Assembly: GCA_030619095.1 (NCBI GenBank)
Contig: JAUXCB010000071.1
Location: 1-7,506, forward strand
Length of the DNA: 7,506 nt
Direction of reading: 5' to 3'
Source: Verrucomicrobiota bacterium
GTDB lineage: Bacteria; Verrucomicrobiota; Kiritimatiellia; Kiritimatiellales; Tichowtungiaceae
Under the pieces are notes generated by a model. That model made no database searches, was not told the origin of the DNA, and worked only from the letters and a program-made list of their open reading frames with translations. The number at the start of each line of letters is the position of its first letter. The first letter of the stretch is position 1. This document shows positions 1 to 6,736 of this stretch, in pieces. Both the position numbers and the translations under genes were made by a program.

Positions 1-271
1 GATGATCCGGGAGCAGATTGGGAGAGAGAGAAGAGGGAGATTCTAAAGTTCTCAGGCTGACCCCGTTTCCAAAAATGAATGACGTAGCTGGATATCTGAT
101 ATTGAAAAGATGCTCGGGATGGATCTTCACGATCTTCGGTTAAACTACACGTTTAGTTCCATTCGAATCAGTCCGCCTAATTCATCATGCGGACTTCAGT
201 TAAAAAAACGCTCGCAATTTTCAACCCATTGGAAACAATGAACCCTATTTTTCCACAGGTAAAAAAAGAGC
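1..271. other. Gene-free left flank upstream of the SNF2 gene
   Basis: No convincing gene is visible here. Frame 1 is open from base 1 to a TGA at 58-60 and reads a charged tail ending in KREILKFSG. This could be the last 19 codons of a gene lying mostly outside the window, but I do not recognise it. An imperfect palindrome lies at 170-176 and 189-195 (AGTCCGC / GCGGACT, 12-base loop). It has no T-run after it on either strand, so it is a possible operator or chance structure rather than a terminator. A smaller TAAAC/GTTTA pair sits at 140-144 and 150-154. I could not identify a good -35/-10 pair for the downstream gene. Confidence 0.5.
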
Positions 272-3200
272 ATGCAGTTACCGATTACACATCAGATTTT
301 AAAGGACTGGGCGGGCTGGAAAGCGTTTCGCGACGGCAAACTCCTTTTCGAGCGCGGCGTCGTTGAAAAAATCGAATACAATCACCCGATCGTAACCGGT
401 CGACTCTCCATCGGCATGCGCGGCATGCGCTCCAAATTTGAGATTCTCGATGACGGGTTGGTTGAGAACCTCTGCCCCTGCCGCGACAATCAAGATAAAG
501 GGTTAATATGTAAGCATTTAGTATCCTTGGGGCTGGAGGTCATCAAACAGTACGGCGACCCAACCCGTGCGGTTAAAGCCGAAAAAGAAAACCGCCGCGC
601 CGCACGACTTGAACAGATTGACGAAACCAAATACATCAAGCGTGTTCCAGAAAATCATCCCGGAGCCATTCCCGCCGTATTGCACATCACCCTCAAACAG
701 AGCTGGCGCGAACAAGCGATTGAACGCAGTGAAATCGCCATACGCTGCGCCGCCGAATATCAGAACAAAAAAGTTCCACTCAACGAGGTGCCCAAAGAGC
801 TCCCGCTGGCATTCAGCCCGCGCGACGAAAACATACTTTTTGTTCTCGAAGATATTTCCGGCGGCCCCGCTCAGGGAAAGCTTCTGGTCGATGCCGATGA
901 TTTCATCAACCTGTTGCGCCTCTGCCGCAGCAAACCGCTTTATGAAGGAGGCCGCCCCGGTCAATTGAACGTGGTCGAGGGAGTCGTTCAAACCTATATC
1001 CGGATGAAGCTCGACCCCCGAACCGGAGAGCTGATTCTTTCCATGCACACCCACCGCGATGAGCGGGTAGAAAAGCCGCTCTACATCGCCGGCGGTCGAA
1101 CCGGCTGGGTCTTTTTTAACGGGGAGTTCCGGCAACTCGAGCAACTGCTGCCCGGCCCCCTGCGCGAAATCTATAAAAATCCCATTCACATTCCGCGCGC
1201 AGGCGTTCCGGCCTTTATGGAAAACGAATTTCCAACTCTTGGGAAAAGCATTCGGGTCGAAACCCAGATTTTACCATCACTCTTTACTCTCGACCCCGCC
1301 GCGCCGCGTTTCCGGCTGGTCATCAGCGGAAGCCGTGCTTCACTCTCCGCCAAGCTCTATGCGGAATATGGCGAGGTCATTCTGCGTGCTTGTCGCGAAG
1401 AAAAAGCCGGCCAGTTTGCCATACCCGACCCCGAGGACCTGCTTGCCTACCGGGTTCGTAACTTGGAGGCAGAGAAACGCGCTCTTGAAAAACTGGCCCC
1501 CTCCGGCTTTCGCGGCTATCGAGGCGACCTGCTCTCTTCGATCGTTGGTCCGCGCGATGTGCTCAATTTTCTTGGTCGAAGCGTGCCGAGACTCCGTCGG
1601 CTCGGGTGGCGTGTTGAGCTCGAGGGGCGCGTCGCACCTTTTATGGACGAGGTCGACTCCATTACCCCGGTCATCCAGATCAACGAAGCCCCCGCCGAGG
1701 GATTCTTCGAAGTCGGCTATGAATACGAAAACAGCAGCGGCCAGAGCCTGAGTGAAGCCGAAATCCAGCGTGCACTCAATATGGGCGAGGCCTTTGTTGA
1801 AAAGAACGGAACCACGATCCTGCTCGATATCGATGCCATCGAAACCGCCCGCGAGGTGTTCAACGATTGCGCCGTCGGGGCGGGAAGCAAGGCCGGGACC
1901 TTCCGGATGAATGATATTTATGCGGCGTATGTGCAGACCTCTCTCGACGCACTCGACGGGATAGACGTGGACGTGGCTCCCGACTGGATGCGCAAGGCGC
2001 AGACACAGAACCGTGCCGAAAAAATAGAGCCCGAACCGCTCGGGAATCTGATGGAAAAAACCCTGCGCTTTTATCAGAAAGAAGGCGTCTACTGGCTCCG
2101 CTTTCTCGAGCGAAGCGGCTTTTCCGGTATTCTGGCCGATGAAATGGGGCTGGGGAAAACCATCCAAGCCCTCACATGGCTTCAGCTGGAACGCCATGAC
2201 GAAAAAGCACGCAACAAACCCTCTCTGATTGTTTGCCCGACCAGTCTGGTCGATAACTGGGGCGAAGAGGCGGAAAAGTTCACCCCGGGCCTGCGCGTGC
2301 TCAAACTGCACGGTGCCGCCCGCCATGACCACTGGGAAAAAGTCGCCGAAAGCGACCTGGTCATCACCTCCTACGCGCTGCTCCGCCGCGACCTCGAAAA
2401 ATATCTAGAATACGACTTTGCCATCGCGGTGCTCGACGAGGCGCAGCACATTAAAAACCGATCCACTCAAAATGCAAAAGCGGCGAAAAAAATTAAAGCG
2501 ATCCACAAAGTGGTGCTCACCGGCACACCGATCGAAAACAGCGTGGCCGATCTCTGGTCCATTATGGACTTTTTGATGCCCGGCTACCTCAGCAACCATA
2601 AAGCATTTCGCGAACACTATGAACTGCCGATCAGCGGCGGCGGCCCTGAGGCCGATTTTGCCCAGATCAAACTGCGCCGCAAACTCCATCCGTTTTTAAT
2701 GCGCCGCCTCAAAAAAGAGGTCGCAAAAGACCTGCCCGATAAAATTCAGCGCATCGCGCACTGCACGCTCAGCAAAGACCAGCACATGGTCTACAAAGAG
2801 CTGCTCGAAAATGCCAAACGCAAAATCAACGACATGGTGGATGTGCAGGGCTTCAACAAATCCCGCATGCAGATTCTCAAAACCCTGTTGCGCCTGCGGC
2901 AAACCTGCTGCCATCTCGACCTGCTCAAACTTCCCAACCTCCAGAGCGAATTTCCCTCCGCCAAAATGGAGCTCTTCTTCGAGCTGGTCAACGAGGCACT
3001 CGACGCCCGGCATCGGATTCTCGTCTTTAGCCAATTCACCTCCATGCTCAGCATCCTGCGCGGCGAGTTCGAAAAACGCGGCCTGACATACTGCTACCTC
3101 GATGGGGCGACCAAAGACCGGCAGGCGATCGTAAAACAGTTCAACACCGACCGCTCCATCCCCGTTTTTCTCATCAGCCTCAAAGCCGGCGGAAGCGGCC

Positions 3201-3466
3201 TCAACCTGACCGGTGCCGACATGGTCATCCACTACGACCCGTGGTGGAATCCTGCCGTAGAAGACCAGGCCACCGACCGCGCCCACCGCATCGGGCAGAA
3301 AAACACCGTCTACAGCGTCAAGCTCATTACAAAAAACAGCGTAGAAGAAAAAGTGCTCGCCATGCAGCAGCGCAAAAAAAGCGTCATCGACGCCACCCTC
3401 GAAAAGGACGGCAGCTTCACCCAATCCCTCACCTGGAACGATGTTCAAGAACTGCTCAGCCTCTAA
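272..3466 (+). CDS. SWIM zinc-finger / SNF2 (Swi2) family DNA-dependent ATPase, bacterial type
   Basis: This is a cytoplasmic superfamily 2 ATPase expected to translocate on double-stranded DNA and remodel nucleoprotein, for example by displacing RNA polymerase or other bound proteins. A SWIM zinc finger lies near the N-terminus (C68, C70, C80, H82; CxCx9CxH). About 500 residues of bacterial SNF2-associated region follow. The ATPase core then shows motif I DEMGLGKT at 623-630, the DEAQ box at 722-725 followed by H726, motif III LTGTP at 749-753, and the helicase C-terminal half with GGSGLNL from 973 and motif VI DRAHRIGQ at 1002-1009. All catalytic residues, including K629 and the arginine finger region, are present. 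The 1064-residue length is usual for SWIM-SNF2 proteins. The ATG at 272 gives a full SWIM region; only a weak purine run (AAAGAG) precedes it. The gene stands alone on its strand and its TAA overlaps the stop of the convergent remnant. The family assignment is firm, but the cellular role is inferred. Confidence 0.96.
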   Translation: MQLPITHQILKDWAGWKAFRDGKLLFERGVVEKIEYNHPIVTGRLSIGMRGMRSKFEILDDGLVENLCPCRDNQDKGLICKHLVSLGLEVIKQYGDPTRAVKAEKENRRAARLEQIDETKYIKRVPENHPGAIPAVLHITLKQSWREQAIERSEIAIRCAAEYQNKKVPLNEVPKELPLAFSPRDENILFVLEDISGGPAQGKLLVDADDFINLLRLCRSKPLYEGGRPGQLNVVEGVVQTYIRMKLDPRTGELILSMHTHRDERVEKPLYIAGGRTGWVFFNGEFRQLEQLLPGPLREIYKNPIHIPRAGVPAFMENEFPTLGKSIRVETQILPSLFTLDPAAPRFRLVISGSRASLSAKLYAEYGEVILRACREEKAGQFAIPDPEDLLAYRVRNLEAEKRALEKLAPSGFRGYRGDLLSSIVGPRDVLNFLGRSVPRLRRLGWRVELEGRVAPFMDEVDSITPVIQINEAPAEGFFEVGYEYENSSGQSLSEAEIQRALNMGEAFVEKNGTTILLDIDAIETAREVFNDCAVGAGSKAGTFRMNDIYAAYVQTSLDALDGIDVDVAPDWMRKAQTQNRAEKIEPEPLGNLMEKTLRFYQKEGVYWLRFLERSGFSGILADEMGLGKTIQALTWLQLERHDEKARNKPSLIVCPTSLVDNWGEEAEKFTPGLRVLKLHGAARHDHWEKVAESDLVITSYALLRRDLEKYLEYDFAIAVLDEAQHIKNRSTQNAKAAKKIKAIHKVVLTGTPIENSVADLWSIMDFLMPGYLSNHKAFREHYELPISGGGPEADFAQIKLRRKLHPFLMRRLKKEVAKDLPDKIQRIAHCTLSKDQHMVYKELLENAKRKINDMVDVQGFNKSRMQILKTLLRLRQTCCHLDLLKLPNLQSEFPSAKMELFFELVNEALDARHRILVFSQFTSMLSILRGEFEKRGLTYCYLDGATKDRQAIVKQFNTDRSIPVFLISLKAGGSGLNLTGADMVIHYDPWWNPAVEDQATDRAHRIGQKNTVYSVKLITKNSVEEKVLAMQQRKKSVIDATLEKDGSFTQSLTWNDVQELLSL

Positions 3467-3783
3467 GGTCGGTAGAGCTGTATTTTTCGGGAAAAAGACA
3501 GGGATGGGCGCGACCTTTTTACTCCTGGGATTTTTAATAGTGCCGGTTTTCTTTTTCCGGAAGTGGGGGTGTCTATTTGATGCAATGCCTCACAATATTT
3601 TTCCCACCCAAGTTTAATATTTTCCTGCCGAACGGCATTCGGGTGCTGTTCATCGGGGGGAGTAGTATTTGGGTTGGTGTTGATTTCATAAAGAACCACT
3701 TTGTTATCAACCAGACCAAAATCAGCGCGTCCGTATTCGATATTGGCCAGATCAAAAATGGTGGCGAGTTCCGCGCCAAAGGC
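3463..3783 (-). pseudogene. C-terminal remnant of an ATP-grasp domain protein, 5' end lost
   Basis: Read on the minus strand, this stretch gives about 105 residues ending at a TAG (3463-3465). It contains IEYGRADFGLVDN followed by LYEINTNPN. This is the typical end of an ATP-grasp fold, in which acidic and Asn residues (D of ADFG, E and N of EINTN) bind the Mg-ATP. The conserved tail NAVRQENIKLGWEKYCEAL also fits this family. A full enzyme would be roughly 300 residues, so about two thirds is missing. The reading frame continues rightward to an ATG at 3855, but from about 3780 it is simply the antisense of the TauE gene (…NGTNRIAILFQ… on the plus strand), so that part is not ATP-grasp. The stretch looks more A+T-rich than its neighbours. 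The stop codon overlaps that of the SNF2 gene. Substrate and pathway cannot be told from the remnant. The fold assignment is fairly confident; the break point is good to about 15 bases. Confidence 0.68.
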
Positions 3784-4402
3784 CAATGGAACGAACCGGA
3801 TCGCGATTCTTTTCCAGACCGCGTTGGCAGTCGGGGGATTTAAAAAACAGGGCAAGCTTCAGATCCGCCTGCACCTCGGCATCGTTCTGCCCGCGATTCT
3901 CGGCGGGGTTCTCGGCGCATTGATTGCTGGACAGGTGAGCGGGGATGTATTGCGTCGCTCCATTGGAGTCTGCATGGTGCTGATGTTGATTCCGCTCTTC
4001 TTGAACCCGGCTCGCTGGTTAGAGGGAAATCCCGAGAGGGAGAAAAAGGGGGCCGGGCCGGTTCAGATGATTACATTTTTTCTGGTCGGCCTGTACGGCG
4101 GCTATGTTCAGCTCGGCGTCGGGGTCTTTCTTTTGACGGCATTGGTGCTGGTGGCAGGGCTCGACCTCGTGCGCGGCAATGCCGTGAAACTGTTAATCGT
4201 GCTGTGTTACACCCTTCCCGCGCTGGCCATTTTTGTGATGAATGACCTCGTGCGCTGGGATCTGGGGCTGACTCTGGCGGCGGGGAATATGCTCGGCGCG
4301 TGGGTGGCGACCCATGAAGCGGCGCGGCATGGCACGCCGTTTATCCGCCGCCTTTTGATCGTTGTGGTCATCGCCGCCGCAACGCGCTACCTGTTTTTCT
4401 GA
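3758..4402 (+). pseudogene. TauE/SafE family membrane permease, N-terminally truncated
   Basis: This encodes a hydrophobic inner-membrane protein of the TauE/SafE (sulfite/organosulfonate exporter-like) family. Homologous sequence starts at about 3782 with ANGTNRIAILFQ, a segment usually found about 45-50 residues into the protein. Family members consist of two similar halves. The second half here is intact (GLYGGYVQLGVGVFLLTALV, then RGNAVKLL). The first half lacks the matching glycine-rich first helix that should precede ANGTNR. About six membrane segments remain, and the C-terminus looks natural (TRYLFF, TGA at 4400-4402). I give the first in-frame ATG (3758). The frame is open back to a TTG at 3701, but everything before about 3780 is antisense of the ATP-grasp remnant. 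No good ribosome site precedes either start. It is probably a non-functional remnant or an assembly-joined fragment. The exported substrate is unknown. Confidence 0.72.
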
Positions 4403-4506
4403 TCCACGCATACCTGTTAGCAGAAAGAGAAGGGTTGTAGCCCCGTGGAAAACTCTTAGAAGGCAACGGCTTGAATGGCGAGGCCAAGTCTGACATCTTT
4501 TGCTCT

Positions 4507-5439
4507 ATGAATCTGTATCGGCTCCTCAATAAACGAGTTCTCTCTTTTCTTCTGATCGCATCGACGTCGGCGGGGTCGGCTCAGGAACACGCGTTGGATT
4601 GGCAACAGCTATTTTCCGGGCCGGTTGCTCAGGAGATGCTGCAATGGGAGCTGGATCCAACGGTTCTGTCGGGTCTGGGCCTGGATGTTCAGGCCATGGA
4701 GCGGATGCGTTCCGCGCTGATGGAGGCACTGGCCTCTGGCTCGTTGGAAGCACTGGCGCCACTGCGACCCTACGCGGAACAGGCGCTGAGCCTGGCCGAG
4801 GCCGATCCCGGATGGCGGCCGTTTGCCGCCTGGCTGCGTCAGCGGCTCGACTACTTTCTGGTGGCCGAAGAGGTGATCAAAGAGCGGCGGCAGGCTGCGC
4901 GCCCGAAAACGATGCCCCCGCAGATTCTTAAAACCGAGCGGGACTATCACGTGTGGTACAACAAAATCGCAAATCGCAATCCGCCGAAGAGAGCGAGGGC
5001 GTTTGTGCCTGCCCTCAAGCCCATTTTCCGCGCCGAGAACGTGCCGGAAGAGATGGTGTGGCTCGCTGAAGTGGAGTCCTCCTTTGATCCTGCGGCAGAG
5101 AGCCCGGCAGGCGCGAGCGGGCTCTACCAGTTTATGCCGGCGACCGCCGAACGGTTCGGCCTGGTGCTCAAGCCGCAGGATGACCGGCTGGACCCTCGCA
5201 AAAGCGCACGGGCCGCCGCGCAATATCTGCAGATTCTGCATCGACGCTTTGGAAGCTGGCCGCTCGCGTTGGCCGCCTATAATTGCGGAGAGGGGCGGGT
5301 GGGTAGATTGCTGAAAAAGAGCGGCGGAAAAACCTTCAATGATATTGCGCCTCACCTGCCGGCGGAAACCCGGATGTATGTCCCGAAAATGCGGGCGGTA
5401 GTTCAGGTGCGCGAAGGGGTCGATTTGCGAACGCTGTAA
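4507..5439 (+). CDS. Secreted lytic murein transglycosylase, SLT (family 1) domain
   Basis: The product cleaves the glycan strands of peptidoglycan between MurNAc and GlcNAc, leaving 1,6-anhydro-MurNAc ends, and acts in the periplasm. The protein (310 residues) begins with a classical signal peptide: basic MNLYRLLNKR, a hydrophobic core LSFLLIAS, and probable cleavage after AGSA. A helical region of about 120 residues follows. The SLT domain starts near residue 165. Its catalytic Glu is E190 in the VESSFDP motif, followed by GASGLYQFMP and later AYNCGEGRV, all family-1 hallmarks. The tail ETRMYVPKMRAVV is also typical of Slt/MltD-like enzymes. No LysM repeats follow. I chose the ATG at 4507 because it begins the signal peptide directly. 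A TTG at 4471 with AGAAGG at 4457-4462 is a rival start that would add 12 residues. The gene is about 100 bases after the permease remnant and convergent with the acyltransferase gene, 33 bases apart. Confidence 0.92.
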   Translation: MNLYRLLNKRVLSFLLIASTSAGSAQEHALDWQQLFSGPVAQEMLQWELDPTVLSGLGLDVQAMERMRSALMEALASGSLEALAPLRPYAEQALSLAEADPGWRPFAAWLRQRLDYFLVAEEVIKERRQAARPKTMPPQILKTERDYHVWYNKIANRNPPKRARAFVPALKPIFRAENVPEEMVWLAEVESSFDPAAESPAGASGLYQFMPATAERFGLVLKPQDDRLDPRKSARAAAQYLQILHRRFGSWPLALAAYNCGEGRVGRLLKKSGGKTFNDIAPHLPAETRMYVPKMRAVVQVREGVDLRTL

Positions 5440-5472
5440 TCCCGGCGAACTTCTCAGAACGTACTGCTCTTC

Positions 5473-6366
5473 CTAAATCGGATCGAGCACCCACCGTTTA
5501 TTGAACCAGAAGTACTGTTCCGGGGTGTTGAGGATTTCTGCGTTAAAAATGGAAACGAGCTCCTGAATCACCCGGAGGCGATCCTCTTTTTTATCGATGT
5601 CCGGATTGGAGGAGATGGGGTCAAAGATCTGGCAGTCGTGTTGAGTCCAGCCCCGCCGAGTCAGCACGACCGGCACAATAGGGCAGTGGGCCATTTGTGC
5701 GAAAAGAGCCGCTCCGGCGCCGAGGTTGGCCTTGCCCCCGAGAAAGTCAATGGAGAGGGCCTCCGTTTTGGAGCGCACATCGGGCAGAATGGCGAGGATC
5801 TCTCCTTTTTTAAGGCGGCGCACGACAGTTTGTAAAACCCGTGAATCATTCAGCACCACCTCCATGCCGGTGGCGTTGCGCATCCGGTTGAGTAGCGCGT
5901 CGGTCAGCGGGTTTTTCTGGCGGCGGGCGATGGAGAAGATCGGCAGGTTGTCGAGTTTGCTGGCGACGCCGGCCAGATCCCAGTTGCCCATGTGCGCGGT
6001 GGCGACAATGAGCGGACCTTCTGCTTTATACGTTTGGTGAACCTGATCGATGGCCTTATAGAGCGGCATCCGTTTCATTTTCTCCGGGGTCAGTTTGTCG
6101 AAGCGCGCGGCCTCTACGGCATTAAAGCAGATGTTCCGGAAGGAGAGCCATGCAATGCGCTGCCGCTCTTTTTCGGTCAAGCGGTCGCCAAATACTTCGC
6201 CGAGGCGGGCCGCTGCCTTTGTGCGCCGATAGCGGCAGACAAAGAAGAAAACCGCACCGATCAGCCAGCCGAGAACCAGCGCACCGCGCAACGGCAGAAT
6301 CCGGACCATTCCGACCAGCCCGCGCAACAGGACGTATTCAACAAGATGTTTGGGACGGTGTTTCAT
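5473..6366 (-). CDS. LpxL/HtrB-like lysophospholipid (lipid A) acyltransferase
   Basis: This is a 297-residue inner-membrane acyltransferase of the LpxL/LpxM (HtrB/MsbB) family. Members transfer an acyl chain from acyl-ACP to the lipid A precursor or a related lipid. An N-terminal hydrophobic segment at about residues 28-44 (ALVLGWLIGAVFFFVC) anchors it, and a basic RYRRTK stretch follows. The catalytic HxxxxD motif is H125 MGNW D130, inside VATAHMGNWDLAG. The second conserved block, usually PDQ…FFG…TG, reads PDVRSKTEALSIDFLGGKA near 195-213. The Asp (196) is kept but the usual Gln is Val. The length matches the family (about 290-310). The ATG at 6364-6366 is the natural start, with no Shine-Dalgarno-like site before it. 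A run of 7-bp repeats lies directly upstream. The enzyme implies an outer membrane with lipid A or a similar lipid. The family is confident; the exact acceptor is not. Confidence 0.9.
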   Translation of the reverse strand: MKHRPKHLVEYVLLRGLVGMVRILPLRGALVLGWLIGAVFFFVCRYRRTKAAARLGEVFGDRLTEKERQRIAWLSFRNICFNAVEAARFDKLTPEKMKRMPLYKAIDQVHQTYKAEGPLIVATAHMGNWDLAGVASKLDNLPIFSIARRQKNPLTDALLNRMRNATGMEVVLNDSRVLQTVVRRLKKGEILAILPDVRSKTEALSIDFLGGKANLGAGAALFAQMAHCPIVPVVLTRRGWTQHDCQIFDPISSNPDIDKKEDRLRVIQELVSIFNAEILNTPEQYFWFNKRWVLDPI

Positions 6367-6374
6367 GAGAAAAG

Positions 6375-6402
6375 GTTATTCGTTATTTGTTATCGGGTAT
6401 TG
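6375..6402. repeat. Degenerate 7-bp tandem repeat, four copies
   Basis: The sequence reads GTTATTC, GTTATTT, GTTATCG, GGTATTG in direct succession, with the first three copies sharing GTTAT. It starts 9 bases upstream of the acyltransferase start codon (minus strand), so it falls in that gene's leader. A 7-bp unit does not preserve reading frame and fits a slippage-derived non-coding repeat. Its copy number could vary between strains and affect leader length, which is inference only. Confidence 0.6.
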
Positions 6403-6472
6403 AGAACTGCGGGTCGAGGTCTTTCATATAGAAGATACTCGTCAACCACAGTCCCCCTTTTTTCGAGCGTAG

Positions 6473-6491
6473 CCGCGATCCATGATCGCGG
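6473..6491. repeat. REP-like short palindrome
   Basis: CCGCGATCCATGATCGCGG is an 8-bp perfect inverted repeat around CAT. It is flanked by GAGCGTAG on the left and GGAGGGG on the right, and a CCCCC run at 6452-6456 could pair with the right flank. Its GC-rich stem in a non-coding spacer is typical of dispersed extragenic palindromes. A C-run and T-run precede it on the plus strand and no T-run follows it on either strand, so it does not look like an intrinsic terminator. Dispersed copies elsewhere in the genome would confirm it. Confidence 0.6.
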
Positions 6492-6620
6492 GGAGGGGTT
6501 GTTCCGCCCTTGGAAGATCTGCAACTCATTCATCTTGCATCCCTCAACCTTTCCGACCGTCCTCATGAAGATTCCCGTGGGAGGAGAAGAATAACCCCGT
6601 GTAAAAAAATGTGTCAGCCT

Positions 6621-6677
6621 GCCGTTTCGCGGCGTAGTTCAACAGATAGGATTTTCAGGATCATTAATCCGAACTAC
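6621..6677. repeat. Two adjacent inverted repeats, possible structured element
   Basis: A small stem GCCG/CGGC (6621-6624 with 6630-6633, 5-base loop) is followed without a gap by a larger one. In the larger stem GTAGTTC (6634-6640) pairs perfectly with GAACTAC (6671-6677). Inside it GGATT (6649-6653) pairs with AATCC (6666-6670). The right arm is a continuous 12 bases and the left arm is split by an 8-base bulge (AACAGATA). No T-tract follows on either strand. It could be a folded RNA leader or tail, a mobile-element end, or a degraded tRNA-like sequence. Function is unknown. Confidence 0.4.
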
Positions 6678-6736
6678 TCTACTCAAAAACAGTGCGCGGC
6701 CCCATGCAAAATAGCGAAGAGGCTCCCCCGCTCCCG

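Larger units (their letters stand above)
6367..6736. other. Gene-free spacer made of short repeats and inverted repeats
   Basis: About 370 bases lie between the acyltransferase and lipoprotein genes, both on the minus strand, with no credible coding sequence. From left to right it holds four degenerate copies of a 7-bp unit (6375-6402), a perfect 19-base palindrome (6473-6491), a stretch with a loose 7-bp TTCATCT/TGCATCC/CTCAACC rhythm (6529-6549), and two adjacent inverted repeats (6621-6633 and 6634-6677). Open frames crossing it show no family motifs. It separates two minus-strand genes that are therefore unlikely to be tightly co-transcribed, although no clear T-tailed terminator was found for the lipoprotein gene. 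Confidence 0.6.

Noticed and set aside
170..195. AGTCCGC/GCGGACT palindrome as a terminator
   Set aside because: A 12-base loop and no T-run on either strand; it could be an operator, but nothing else supports it.
518..1189. Long minus-strand open frame inside the SNF2 gene
   Set aside because: It lies antisense to conserved SNF2-associated sequence, shows no family motifs and reflects codon bias on the coding strand. The same holds for the other minus-strand frames at 1340-2332 and 2696-3448.
272..3466. SNF2 gene as part of a defence system
   Set aside because: SNF2 proteins occur in several anti-phage systems, but this one has the common SWIM plus SNF2 architecture and no nuclease, methylase or other defence partner is adjacent.
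3783..3855. Minus-strand extension of the ATP-grasp frame to an ATG at 3855
   Set aside because: These residues are the exact antisense of the conserved TauE segment NGTNRIAILFQ and do not resemble ATP-grasp sequence.
4403..4449. TCCACG/CGTGGA inverted repeat between the permease remnant and transglycosylase
   Set aside because: It is only 6 bp with a 35-base loop and no T-tail, so it is too weak to call a terminator or riboswitch.
4609..5355. 248-codon minus-strand open frame opposite the transglycosylase
   Set aside because: The plus strand carries a signal peptide and all SLT motifs. The antisense frame has none.
5992..6594. 200-codon plus-strand frame crossing the acyltransferase start and spacer
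   Set aside because: Over half is antisense to the acyltransferase N-terminus, and the rest crosses the palindrome and repeats with no recognisable domain.
6628..6680. tRNA-like start (GCGGCGTAGTTCAACAGATA)
   Set aside because: It resembles the acceptor/D-arm opening of a tRNA, but no matching D-stem, 7-base anticodon loop, TTCGA arm or closing acceptor stem follows. At most it is a decayed fragment.
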